Assembly: GCF_000243095.1 (NCBI RefSeq)
Contig: NZ_AHJE01000133.1
Coordinates: 1 to 34,335, forward strand
Source: Cupriavidus basilensis OR16
GTDB taxonomy: Bacteria > Pseudomonadota > Gammaproteobacteria > Burkholderiales > Burkholderiaceae
DNA: 34,335 nt
Direction of reading: 5' to 3'
Numbering within the stretch: the first letter of the stretch is position 1; each line of letters starts with the position of its first letter. The notes under the pieces were generated by a model. It was given only the letters and a program-made list of their open reading frames with translations. It did no database searches and had not been told where the DNA came from. Positions 1 through 7,348 of the stretch are shown here, piece by piece. A program made the position numbers and the translations under genes.

Positions 1-119
1 AGGCGGGTAATGCCGATCGGTGCATGCGTGACCGCCCACGCTGCCGATACCGGATACCAGTAGTTATGCAGTCCGGTGTTCAGGCGCGCCTCAGCACGCG
101 CTTGCTTGTTCGATTCCAT
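1..119 (-). CDS. Rieske-type aromatic ring-hydroxylating oxygenase, alpha subunit (N-terminal fragment)
   Basis: Only the first 39 codons lie in the window; the gene runs off the left edge. Reading the minus strand from the ATG at 119, the protein contains LHNYWYPVSAAW followed by APIGITRL. The NYWYPV motif near the N-terminus, followed by a short segment ending in G-x-T-R-L, is typical of the start of Rieske [2Fe-2S] oxygenase alpha subunits that hydroxylate or O-demethylate aromatic acids. The Rieske Cys/His ligands and the mononuclear iron site would lie outside the window, so substrate and activity cannot be judged. It lies 111 nt downstream of the small gene at 231-536 on the same strand, probably in one transcript. 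The family call rests on the N-terminal motif alone. Confidence 0.6.
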   Translation of the reverse strand, partial: MESNKQARAEARLNTGLHNYWYPVSAAWAVTHAPIGITR

Positions 120-230
120 TGTTTGCTCTCTTGCGGGTACCGGATCGGATCGCTGTTTCCAGGGGAAGCGTTTGGTTTCGCTGCCCGTCGCGACGCAACC
201 GCGTTGTTGTTCGTTCGTTGCCAGTCAGCT

Positions 231-536
231 TCAGGCGCCCAGGCGGCGCATTTCCGCGAGGAAGCGCGCTTCCGTCCAGGCTTGGCCATCCGCGCCCAGC
301 AAGCCAGCCTGGTTGAACGCGCGCACGATGTCTTCGGGGCTTTTCGCGCCAGCTTCGAAGGCGGCCTCCAGCGCATCGCCCAGCGCGTCTTCATAGGCGG
401 TGGGCACCGCGGCGCGGGTCTGCCACACGATGTTGGCCACCTTGCCGGGCTGCTCGATGTGGCCCTTGCCGGCGACATTGTTCGGAGCCGGACGCTCCCA
501 GGGCGCCAGATTCGGGTTGTATGCGAGGTCTTCCAT
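231..536 (-). CDS. Small conserved protein of the recombinase-like helix-turn-helix type, partner of the Rieske oxygenase gene
   Basis: A 101-residue protein starting at the ATG at 536, preceded by a good ribosome site (GGAAAGGAG, 7 nt upstream); the in-frame ATG 9 codons earlier has no such site. The protein opens with MEDLAYNPNLAPWERP, followed by a short Gly/Asn-rich stretch, and then has a helical C-terminal half (AYEDALGDALEAAF, SPEDIVRAFNQAGLL, WTEARFLAEMRRLGA) that looks like a small helix-turn-helix bundle. From memory, proteins of this length and layout are annotated as recombinase-like helix-turn-helix proteins and often sit directly beside ring-hydroxylating oxygenases, which is the arrangement here. 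It has no catalytic recombinase domain. Whether it regulates, binds or assists the oxygenase is unknown. A spacing of 111 nt to the oxygenase start suggests co-transcription. Confidence 0.6.
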   Translation of the reverse strand: MEDLAYNPNLAPWERPAPNNVAGKGHIEQPGKVANIVWQTRAAVPTAYEDALGDALEAAFEAGAKSPEDIVRAFNQAGLLGADGQAWTEARFLAEMRRLGA

Positions 537-573
537 TGCGCTGCTCCTTTCCCTTATTACCAACCGGCCAACC

Positions 574-602
574 CAGCGTTTTGTTTCACTAATAAAACGC
601 TG
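574..602. promoter_or_regulatory. Palindromic operator candidate upstream of the Rieske operon
   Basis: A perfect 9-bp inverted repeat, CAGCGTTTT (574-582) and AAAACGCTG (594-602), has an 11-nt A/T-rich spacer (GTTTCACTAAT). It lies 38-66 nt upstream of the start codon at 536, in the promoter region of the minus-strand operon. The long arms around a spacer fit an operator for a dimeric regulator; there is no poly-T run that would make it a terminator. A hairpin role cannot be excluded. No regulator gene lies close on this side, so the protein that binds is unknown. Confidence 0.45.
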
Positions 603-662
603 ATTTAAATATTGAACACAGACACCACTATAGACAACGAAACTTTAAAAATTGACTGGGGT

Positions 663-1361
663 TTACCCGTTGGATCGGCGACGTTCGGCCAGCGCCGCGC
701 ACCCGGACGGGGGCGTCACGATGTCCATTGCGCCGCAGCCGACCCGCACACTGACGCCCTCCCCACTGCGCCCGAGGTAGTCGTCAATGGCATCGCCGCA
801 CAACATCGCCACCGCCTGCCGGTAACCGTCCGGATCCAGGCGGCGCATGTTCCAGCGCACCCATGCCTGCGCGTCGGCGCTGGCCGCGGCGCTCAACAGG
901 CGAGCAGCCCCCCGCTCGGCCAGGCCTTCCACGCCCACGGCCGCGAGCGCATCGAGCCGTTGGCGCGCCACCTCCCGTGCCTTGTCCTCCTTGCCAGGGC
1001 CACCGTATCCCTGCGCCGGGCTGAGCAGCAGCAATTGCGCGGGCAACTGCGCCGGGGCCGCCTCGGCCACATAGGCCGCGGCCATCAGCGCGCCGAGCGA
1101 GTGCCCCACGATCACATCGGGCCGTACCTCCAGGGCGCGCAACAGGTCCTGCAAGCGCTGCGCATAGTCGGCAGCCTTGGGCGCCGCCATGGGCAGGGCT
1201 TGCGAGTTGCCATAGCCGGGTGCGTCCCACGCGATCACGCGGGCGTCGGCCGCCAGCAGGCTTGCGCACGGCAGCCAGGAGGCCGCGCCGGAACTGATGC
1301 CGTGCAGCAGCACCACGACAGGCCCACGGCTGCCGCCGCACCGGTAAGCAACCTGGACCAA
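663..1361 (-). pseudogene. Alpha/beta-fold hydrolase remnant, truncated at both ends
   Basis: The open frame encodes about 232 residues with clear alpha/beta-hydrolase features: VVVLLHGISSGAASW (oxyanion-hole HG loop), a D-A-P-G-Y-G-N-S segment, the nucleophile elbow V-G-H-S-L-G, and D-I-V-T-P-P-S-G, which is where the acidic residue of the triad normally sits. The catalytic histidine block that should follow is absent: the protein ends in ALAERRRSNG directly before an A/T-rich stretch (600-660). At the other end the frame has no ATG; it is closed by a TAG just upstream and could only start at the TTG at 1361. I infer that deletions removed both termini, leaving an inactive remnant. A short variant that borrows another histidine is less likely. 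Confidence 0.6.
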
Positions 1362-1682
1362 CGCTGGCGCGGCTCCCCGGCATGGACGCTACGCGCCCGC
1401 CCCCTTGCTCTTGCGCAGCAAGGTGCGCAAGCGCGCCATCCTGGTGCAGGTCACTCGTCGCTTCGCCACATCACTAGGGATTTCCCACCCATGTGTTTCC
1501 CGAAATGACCGGCTATATTTTGTTTGTTGTTTCTTATGTAATCTGATGTTTTACCTATAAAACAAAAAGTCAGAAAGTGCAACAACAGGCGCGCACAGAC
1601 CTGACTCGAAGATGGCCCGGCAAAGCGCTGTCACACCACTTAAGTGGCACGGCGAAAAAGGAAAAGGAAGAGGAAACGAACC
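1362..1682. other. Gene-free stretch with the presumed porin promoter
   Basis: About 320 nt without a convincing gene. The part up to 1500 is GC-rich and may hold decayed coding sequence; a short minus-strand frame ending at the TAG at 1387-1389 reads MARLRTLLRKSKGAGA, which I do not recognise. The part from 1510 to 1570 is A/T-rich and holds a small inverted repeat, GTTTT (1548-1552) and AAAAC (1559-1563), around ACCTAT. This A/T-rich block is the best candidate for the promoter and operator region of the porin gene that follows. Confidence 0.4.
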
Positions 1683-2780
1683 ATGAAACTTGGACGGATT
1701 GCACTGGCTGCCCTTGCAGCAGCGGTACCCATGCTGGCCTCGGCCCAATCGGCGGTGACGCTGTATGGCGTCGTCGATACGGGCATCGAATATGTGAACA
1801 ATGTTGGCGCGGCGAAGGACAACGTGGCCCGCATGAACACCCTGACGGGCACGGTGCCGTCGCGCTGGGGCATCCGTGGCACGGAAGACCTCGGTGGCGG
1901 GCTCAAGAGCCTGTTTGTGCTCGAATCCGGATTCGCCCCCGATGCCGGCACCTCTAACCAGGGCGCGCGCCTGTTCGGCCGGCAGGCATTGGTGGGGCTC
2001 TCCGGCCCCTGGGGCCAGGTCGCCCTGGGCCGCCAGTACACCATGCTGTTCTGGGCCACGCTGGACCCGGACATCCTCGGCCCCAACGTGTACGGGTCAG
2101 GCTCGCTCGACAGCTATCTGCCGAACGCGCGCGCCGACAACGCCGTTTCCTACAAGGGCACGTTTGGCGGCTTTACGATGGGTGCCACCTACAGCTTTGG
2201 CCGCGATACGGTGAACGCCGGCCCGAGCCCTGCCGGCGCCAACTGCGCGGGCGAGAATGCGGCCGACAGCAAGCAATGCCGCGAATGGTCGGCCTTGCTC
2301 CAGTACGACAACAAGTGGTGGGGCGTGGCCGCAGCCTATGACTCGCTGCGGGGCGGGCCTGGCGCGTTTGGCGGCCTGACCAAGAGCAGCCTGTCGGACA
2401 ACCGTCTCTCGCTCAACGGCTACGTGCTGCTATCCAAGACCAAGATGGGCCTGGGCGTGATCCGCCGCGACAATGACGGCAGCCCGACGCCGCGCAGCGA
2501 GCTTTGGTACGCGGGCCTGGCGTATGACATCACGCCCGCGTTCACATTGGCCGGCCAGGTCTATTACCTGAAGTATCACAACAGCGACAACAAGGCGATG
2601 CTGTACGCGCTGCGTGGTACCTACGCCTTCTCCAAGCGCACCTCCGTGTACGCCACGGCCGGCTTCATCGACAACGGTGGCCAGCTCGCCCTCTCGGTCA
2701 GCGGCGCCCAGACGGGCTCCAACCCGAGGCCCGGCGGCAACCAGCTGGGCACGATGATCGGCATCAAGCACACGTTCTAA
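1683..2780 (+). CDS. Gram-negative general porin (Burkholderiales trimeric porin family)
   Basis: A 365-residue outer-membrane porin. The start is the ATG at 1683, with GAGGA about 9 nt upstream; the long poly-Lys/Arg extension in the same frame is rejected as untranslated. It begins with a signal peptide, MKLGRIALAALAAAVPMLASA, cut after A-S-A. The mature N-terminus, QSAVTLYGVVDTGIEYV, is the hallmark of this porin family, and the chain ends in an aromatic residue (IGIKHTF) as required for beta-barrel assembly. In between are many alternating strands, a family segment RLFGRQALVGLSG and the basic L-G-R-Q-Y-T stretch near the constriction. It should form 16-stranded trimeric channels for small polar or anionic solutes. 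It precedes a Bug receptor gene by 84 nt, so the pair may serve the same solute. Confidence 0.92.
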   Translation: MKLGRIALAALAAAVPMLASAQSAVTLYGVVDTGIEYVNNVGAAKDNVARMNTLTGTVPSRWGIRGTEDLGGGLKSLFVLESGFAPDAGTSNQGARLFGRQALVGLSGPWGQVALGRQYTMLFWATLDPDILGPNVYGSGSLDSYLPNARADNAVSYKGTFGGFTMGATYSFGRDTVNAGPSPAGANCAGENAADSKQCREWSALLQYDNKWWGVAAAYDSLRGGPGAFGGLTKSSLSDNRLSLNGYVLLSKTKMGLGVIRRDNDGSPTPRSELWYAGLAYDITPAFTLAGQVYYLKYHNSDNKAMLYALRGTYAFSKRTSVYATAGFIDNGGQLALSVSGAQTGSNPRPGGNQLGTMIGIKHTF

Positions 2781-2810
2781 GCGCCGGCGCGTCGCCGCGC
2801 GGCACCGGCT

Positions 2811-2834
2811 GGCATGCGGTGCGCGCTGCATGCC
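2811..2834 (+). other. Hairpin between porin and Bug receptor gene
   Basis: Perfect 7-bp arms GGCATGC (2811-2817) and GCATGCC (2828-2834) surround a 10-nt loop. It has no poly-U tail. It could partly terminate or stabilise the porin message and so lower expression of the receptor gene downstream. Confidence 0.3.
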
Positions 2835-2864
2835 AGCACGAAGTCAATCCAGAGGCGTTTCCCC

Positions 2865-3849
2865 ATGAAGCTCGCAACTCGCATTTTGTTTGCCGCCATC
2901 GCCACCACGACTGCCATGATGGCAGGTGGCGGCGCCTGGGCGCAGGCCTACCCCACCAAACCCATCACGCTCGTCGTTGCCTATCCGGCTGGCGGCGACA
3001 CCGACGTGCTGGCCCGCCTGCTCGCGGAAAAACTCTCCGCGCGCCTGCGCCAGTCGGTGGTGGTCGAGAACCGCACCGGCGCGGCCGGCACGATCGGCAG
3101 CGCGTACGTGGCCAAGTCCGCGCCCGATGGCTACACCTTGCTGGTCGCGCCCAACACGGTGGCAATTGCACCGCTGGTGCTCAAGAACGGCACGGGCGCC
3201 AGCTACGACGTGCGCAACGATTTCACGCCGATTGCCCAGCTTGGCGTGCAGTCGCTGTTCGTGGTCGTCAACAAAGGCACCGGCATCACGAAACTGCCCG
3301 AGCTGGTCACGCGCGCCAAGGCCGGTACGGTGCAGACCTACGCCACGCCCGGCAATGGATCGCCCATGCACATCCTTGGCGAGATGTTCAACAAGGCGGC
3401 AGGCGTAAACATCGCGCAGGTGCCGTATCGCGGCTCCGCGCCGGCGGTGGTCGACGTGCTCGGCGGGCAAGTGCCGATGACGTACTCCACGCTGGGCGCG
3501 GTGACGCAGTACGTCGCGACGGGGGCGATCGTGCCGCTGGCCGTGGCGGACATGAAGCGCTCGCCGTTCGCGCCGAACGTGCCAACGCTCGCGGAGCTGG
3601 GCTACAAGGATGTGGAGGTGGGCGCCTGGCAAGCGCTGATGGCACCCAAGGGACTGCCGCCGGAGCTGGTGAAGACGCTGAATACGCACGTCAACGACAT
3701 CCTGAAAATGCCGGACGTAGGTGGCGCGCATGGCAACCATCGCCATCACGCCCGTTGGCGGCGAGCCCGCTACGCTGGGCAAGCTGATTGCATCGGACTC
3801 GACGCGCTACGCCAGGATCGTCAAGGAGTTCGGCATCCAGGCCGATTGA
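2865..3849 (+). pseudogene. Bug/TctC-type tripartite tricarboxylate transporter substrate-binding protein, frameshifted near the C-terminus
   Basis: A periplasmic receptor of the Bug family, which binds small carboxylates or similar solutes. The ATG at 2865 opens a signal peptide ending G-A-W-A-Q-A. The mature part starts YPTKPITLVVAYPAGG, with the family stretches ARLLAEKL, VVVENRTGAAGTIG and APDGYTLL. Around codon 285 the frame breaks: GACGTAGGTGGCG at 3714-3726 reads as GACGTGGTGGCG with one extra A at 3719. Removing it restores VARMATIAITPVGGEP and a natural end, VKEFGIQAD, at the TGA 3847-3849. As read, the last 42 residues are replaced by an Arg/His-rich tail. No TctA or TctB membrane subunit lies nearby, as is usual for the numerous orphan Bug genes. 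It is either a recent pseudogene or a sequencing error. Confidence 0.82.
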
Positions 3850-3900
3850 CGGATTGAGAGGTTGGCTGGCTGACTGACTGGTTGAGGCTGCGCCACCCGG

Positions 3901-3938
3901 CGGCGTCCGGTTTCCCGCGCGGGAACCGGACGCCGTTT
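3901..3938. terminator. Bidirectional terminator between convergent genes
   Basis: Left arm CGGCGTCCGGTT plus CCCGC (3901-3918, with one bulged T at 3913) pairs with GCGGGAACCGGACGCCG (3919-3935), giving a 17-bp stem with almost no loop, followed by TTTGCTTT. It sits between the Bug receptor gene ending at 3849 and the ene-reductase gene ending at 3954 and can serve both strands. Confidence 0.7.
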
Positions 3939-3953
3939 GCTTTCCGACGCAGC

Positions 3954-5075
3954 CTAGCGCTGCCCGAAACTGGCATCGATAAACAGGTCTTTGTACTCGC
4001 GCGGCTGCGAGCGCCAGTACTGCTTGGGCGCATGCACCTGCGCGCCAAGCTTGGCCGCCGCATGCCACGGCCAGCGCGGATCGTAGAGCATGGCGCGCGC
4101 CAGCGACACCGCATCGGCTTCGCCATTGGCGATGATGGCTTGCGCCTGCTCCGGCTCGGTGATGAGCCCGACGGCGATGGTCGGCAAGCCCACCTCCGCC
4201 TTGACCCGCTGCGCGTAAGGCACCTGGTAGCCGGGCCCGAGTTTGATCGCTTGCGCCGGCGAGACGCCGCCGGTGGTCACGTGGATAGCCGCGCAGCCAC
4301 GTGCCTTGAGCGCCTTGGACAACGCGATCGTGCCTTCGATATCCCATCCGCCGGGCACCCAGTCGGTGGCCGAAATGCGGGCCCAGACCGGCTTATCCGC
4401 GGGAAATGCCGCACGCACGGCGTCGAACACCTCGATCGGGAACCGCATGCGGTTCTCCAGGCTGCCGCCGTATTCGTCCTCGCGCTTGTTTGCCAGCGGC
4501 GACAGGAACTGATGCAACAGGTAGCCATGCGCCAGGTGGAGCTCGATGCCATCGAGCCCGAGGCGCGCCGCGCGCACGGCCGCGGCCACGAAATCGTCCC
4601 GCACCTTGTCCATGCCCGCGCGGTCCAGCGCCAGCGGCGCATCCTCGCCCTCGGCATGCGGCACGGCCGATGGCGCCAATGTCTTCCAGCCCAGCGGCTG
4701 GTCCGGCCGGATCTGGCTGCCGCCCTCCCACGGGGCGCGGCTCGATGCCTTGCGCCCGGCATGCGCCAGCTGTATCGCCAGCGCAATCGGCGCGTGCGCC
4801 CTGGCAGCCTTGATCACCTTGCCGAGCGCCGCCTCGTTCGCATCCGAATACAGGCCGAGATCCCCGGGCGTGATGCGCCCTTCCGGCGATACGGCCGACG
4901 CCTCGATGATCAGCATCGCGGCGCCCGACAGCGCGAGCTGGCCGAGGTGGATCATGTGCCAGTCAGCCGCGCAGCCTTCCTCGGCCGAGTACTGGCACAT
5001 AGGCGCGATCACGATGCGGTTTTCCAGCCGTAGCTGGCCAATCGAGAAGGGTTGGAACAACTGACTTTCGCTCAT
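3954..5075 (-). CDS. Old yellow enzyme-family NADH:flavin oxidoreductase (YqjM/XenA-like ene-reductase)
   Basis: A 373-residue cytosolic FMN enzyme of the class that reduces activated C=C bonds (enones, maleimides) and some nitro compounds or nitrate esters with NAD(P)H. The start is the ATG at 5075, with AAGGAG 12 nt upstream. The N-terminus LFQPFSIGQLRLENRIVIAP leads to M-C-Q-Y, with the Cys typical of the YqjM/XenA class. Further on are IQLAHAGRKASS, ELHLAHGYLLHQFLSPLAN with the H-x-x-H substrate-binding histidines, the E-Y-G-G-S-L-E-N-R motif, and the C-terminal QYWRSQPREYKDLF. All family landmarks and the length are intact. It follows an MFS gene by 51 nt and a tetR gene further upstream on the same strand, an arrangement comparable to nemR-nemA of E. 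coli, in which the repressor senses electrophiles. Confidence 0.92.
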   Translation of the reverse strand: MSESQLFQPFSIGQLRLENRIVIAPMCQYSAEEGCAADWHMIHLGQLALSGAAMLIIEASAVSPEGRITPGDLGLYSDANEAALGKVIKAARAHAPIALAIQLAHAGRKASSRAPWEGGSQIRPDQPLGWKTLAPSAVPHAEGEDAPLALDRAGMDKVRDDFVAAAVRAARLGLDGIELHLAHGYLLHQFLSPLANKREDEYGGSLENRMRFPIEVFDAVRAAFPADKPVWARISATDWVPGGWDIEGTIALSKALKARGCAAIHVTTGGVSPAQAIKLGPGYQVPYAQRVKAEVGLPTIAVGLITEPEQAQAIIANGEADAVSLARAMLYDPRWPWHAAAKLGAQVHAPKQYWRSQPREYKDLFIDASFGQR

Positions 5076-5126
5076 GGGAGAGACTCCTTGCTGTCTGTGG
5101 CGCCGGCTCGCGGCAGGCATGGCTTG

Positions 5127-6404
5127 TCATTCTAGAACGCCTGTATTTTCTTGCGTCGTCACGCCGTTTCTGCGCGCTGCTGCCGCGAGCGGCGCGCGCC
5201 GGGCGACGAGATCGGCGACCAGCGCCAGGCCTAGCGCCGTGGCGCCGCACAGGAAGATCAGCGCGTAGTTGTTGTGGGACAGCGTGAACAGGTACGAGTA
5301 GCCGTAGCCGCCAAGCGCCTGGAACAGCGCGAAAGCCGTGGTAGCGCGGCTCCACGCGGCACGCTGCTCGGCATGGTCGTGCGGCACCATTTCGTGGATG
5401 CGCCCAAGCACAAGCGGCACGATGCCGGGCGTGAAGAGCCCCAGGACCACGGTAGCGGCGCCAACCAGGATCGGGTTGCCCGACAACGCGAGCGTACCCA
5501 CGGCAATGGCCTGCAGCAGCAGCGCCAGGCGATAGGCTGGGCCAAAGCCGATACGGTCGGCCACATTGCCGCACACGAGCGGGCCTGCGATAGCCGCGAC
5601 ACCATACAGGACCCAGTAGCCTGCGCCGATCTCCGCGCCCCGGCCGAGGCCGCGCGCCACATAGTCGACCAGCAGCACCATCGCGGGCACAAGCCCCAAC
5701 GCATTCGCGGCGTACTGGCCGTACAACACGCGCATGGCGGTGTTCTCGCGCTGCGCCTTCCTCGCGCTCTGGCCGGGCGCCGGCACAACCGGTGCTGCCG
5801 GCGCTGCGCCCGGCCAGCCGAACCAGCTCACGGCGGTGAGGATGGCCGCGAACAGGCCGAGGCCGATCCAGGTGTCCTTCAAACCCAGCCGCAGCAACTC
5901 TGGAATGAGGGTGCCCGAGGCCGCGATGCCAAGCCCGAGCCCCAGGAAGATCATGCCGCCGGCGAAGCCGCGGCGGGCGGCCGGGATATGCGGCAGGATC
6001 GTGGTTGCCACCAGCACCATGATGGCGCCACCCGATACGCCGGAAGCAAAGCGCCACACAAAGAACCAGCTTACCGACAGCGGATACGCGCAAGCGAAGA
6101 ACGCAGCGGTGGCGATCACCATCAGCAAGCGCAGCGCGTTACGGTTCGACAGTGCCGTGGCGAGCGGACGGCCCAGCAGTGCGCCGGCCAGGTAGCCGGC
6201 GAAATTCGCCGCGCCCAGCGTCACCGCTTGCGACGACGTGAACCAGTGTGCCTGGATCAGCGGCGGGATCAATGGCGTGTAGGCGAAGCGCGCCAGGCCG
6301 ATAGCCACGAGGCTTGCGCACAACCCGGCCAGGGTGGCGAACAGCGCGCGGGCATCGAGTGTCGATGCCGTGGGACTAGGGAGGGTTGCTGTGTGCTCGG
6401 GCAT
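5127..6404 (-). CDS. YbfB/YjiJ-family MFS transporter
   Basis: A 425-residue inner-membrane protein with about twelve hydrophobic segments in two six-helix halves, separated by a polar, Pro/Ala-rich loop (about residues 205-225). The first segment, LAGLCASLVAIGLARFAYTPLI, and the early ARF-x-Y-T-P-L-I-P-P stretch are typical of the YbfB/YjiJ branch of the major facilitator superfamily. The conserved GAANFAGYLAGALLGRPLA follows in helix 2. The substrate is unknown. By context, a tetR gene 84 nt upstream and an ene-reductase 51 nt downstream, it may export the toxic electrophile that induces the operon or a product of its reduction. The start at 6404 is the first ATG of the frame. Confidence 0.85.
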   Translation of the reverse strand: MPEHTATLPSPTASTLDARALFATLAGLCASLVAIGLARFAYTPLIPPLIQAHWFTSSQAVTLGAANFAGYLAGALLGRPLATALSNRNALRLLMVIATAAFFACAYPLSVSWFFVWRFASGVSGGAIMVLVATTILPHIPAARRGFAGGMIFLGLGLGIAASGTLIPELLRLGLKDTWIGLGLFAAILTAVSWFGWPGAAPAAPVVPAPGQSARKAQRENTAMRVLYGQYAANALGLVPAMVLLVDYVARGLGRGAEIGAGYWVLYGVAAIAGPLVCGNVADRIGFGPAYRLALLLQAIAVGTLALSGNPILVGAATVVLGLFTPGIVPLVLGRIHEMVPHDHAEQRAAWSRATTAFALFQALGGYGYSYLFTLSHNNYALIFLCGATALGLALVADLVARRAPLAAAARRNGVTTQENTGVLE

Positions 6405-6488
6405 GATCCATTCCTGCGCGTTCAGTACGTGACGCGCTGCGATGATTGCTTCGGTGTTCGTTGGGCGATTCGTCGCGCTGCCGTGCGC

Positions 6489-7097
6489 TCAGGTCTGCCG
6501 GGCGGGTAGCGGTGGCAGGCCAAGCAAGCTCAGCGCCGACGCGACGGCCGCTGTCAGCAGCGCGCGTTCCGGCCTGACCCGGGCGAGCACGCGCACGCCG
6601 AGCAGCACCGCGAGCAGATGTGCGGCCGCGTCCGCTGCCGGCATTGCCGCGGGAATCTCGCCGCTCGCCTGCCCCGCGTCCATGCAGCGCTGGAAAAAGT
6701 CCTGGATCTGGGTGATTTCGTCGGCAATGCCTTTTCGGCAGGCTTCGTCGCCAGGGGTGGACTCCACGGCGGCATTGACCAACATGCAGCCGCGGTGCAG
6801 CACGTCCCCGATTGACCGATCAACAATCTCGCCAAAGAAGGCCGCAATGGCGCGCCCCGGCGATTGCGAGGACTCCAACCGGCTGATGCGCTCGCGCAAG
6901 GTGCGGTCCAGGTAATGCTCCAGCGCGCGCAGGAACAGGCCGCGCTTGTCGCCGAAGGCGTTGTACAGGCTGGGCTGCGTCAAGCCCGTGCATTTCACCA
7001 GATCCCGCGTGGACGTGGCCTCGAAGCCGTTTGCCCAGAATGCGTCTCCCGCGGCCTCCAGCACCTGCTGCTCGTTGAATTCACGTGGTCGTGCCAT
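6489..7097 (-). CDS. TetR/AcrR-family repressor of the ene-reductase operon
   Basis: A 202-residue regulator. I chose the ATG at 7097 (MARPREF) because GGAG lies 7-10 nt upstream; the longer frame has no good ribosome site. The N-terminal helix-turn-helix runs over residues 8-55 (VLEAAGDAFWANGFEATST, then LTQPSLYNAFGDKRGLF), the classic TetR DNA-binding domain. The C-terminal part resembles the effector-binding domain of repressors with an R-G-C-M-L-V-N stretch, here LHRGCMLVNAAVES; a Cys there could in principle react with electrophiles, as in NemR, but that is inference. It is the first gene of a likely operon with the MFS and ene-reductase genes, and two palindromes lie 46-91 nt upstream of its start, so it probably represses itself and the two genes after it. 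Confidence 0.88.
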   Translation of the reverse strand: MARPREFNEQQVLEAAGDAFWANGFEATSTRDLVKCTGLTQPSLYNAFGDKRGLFLRALEHYLDRTLRERISRLESSQSPGRAIAAFFGEIVDRSIGDVLHRGCMLVNAAVESTPGDEACRKGIADEITQIQDFFQRCMDAGQASGEIPAAMPAADAAAHLLAVLLGVRVLARVRPERALLTAAVASALSLLGLPPLPARQT

Positions 7098-7142
7098 GGT
7101 CGCTCCGGCTTGCCTGACTCGGCTTTTGATCGGGGTGGAAAT

Positions 7143-7188
7143 GTTCTGTATCACACGATACAGAACAGATTATATATCGGTCGATATA
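7143..7188. promoter_or_regulatory. Two tandem palindromic operators upstream of tetR
   Basis: Operator 1 is a perfect inverted repeat, GTTCTGTATC (7143-7152) and GATACAGAAC (7157-7166), around ACAC. Operator 2 is TATATCG (7173-7179) and CGATATA (7182-7188) around GT. The right half of site 1 with its flank, CGATACAGAAC at 7156-7166, recurs with one mismatch as CGATATAGAAC at 7182-7192, so the sites are tandem copies 26 bp apart, one variant of the same motif. The size and position fit binding sites for the TetR-type product of 6489-7097. The A/T-rich centre probably also holds the operon promoter. Confidence 0.7.
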
Positions 7189-7280
7189 GAACGCAAGGTA
7201 AAAAGCGGGCAAGCGTGGGGCAACGCAGATGACTGCCCGCATGGACAGCCTGCATGCCGTGACGAACGAGGGGGGAGCGG

Positions 7281-7339
7281 GCACCGGGAGCTGCCGGTGC
7301 CGCGCAAGTGGACAAGACGCCCCGCCGTTGCAGCGGGGC
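7281..7339 (-). terminator. Twin hairpins downstream of waaC
   Basis: Two perfect 7-bp stems lie just past the waaC stop: GCCCCGC/GCGGGGC (7319-7325 and 7333-7339, 7-nt loop) and GCACCGG/CCGGTGC (7281-7287 and 7294-7300, 6-nt loop). Neither has a strong U-tract on the minus strand, so termination may be weak. They separate waaC from the tetR control region. Confidence 0.45.
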
Positions 7340-7348
7340 GAGCGACGC

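Noticed and set aside
1644..1682. Lys/Arg-rich N-terminal extension of the porin
   Set aside because: The signal peptide starts at 1683 with a ribosome site in front; the basic stretch is the purine-rich ribosome-site region read as codons.
3882..5033. Plus-strand open frame opposite the ene-reductase
   Set aside because: Arg/His-rich shadow without a ribosome site; the minus strand carries all the ene-reductase motifs.
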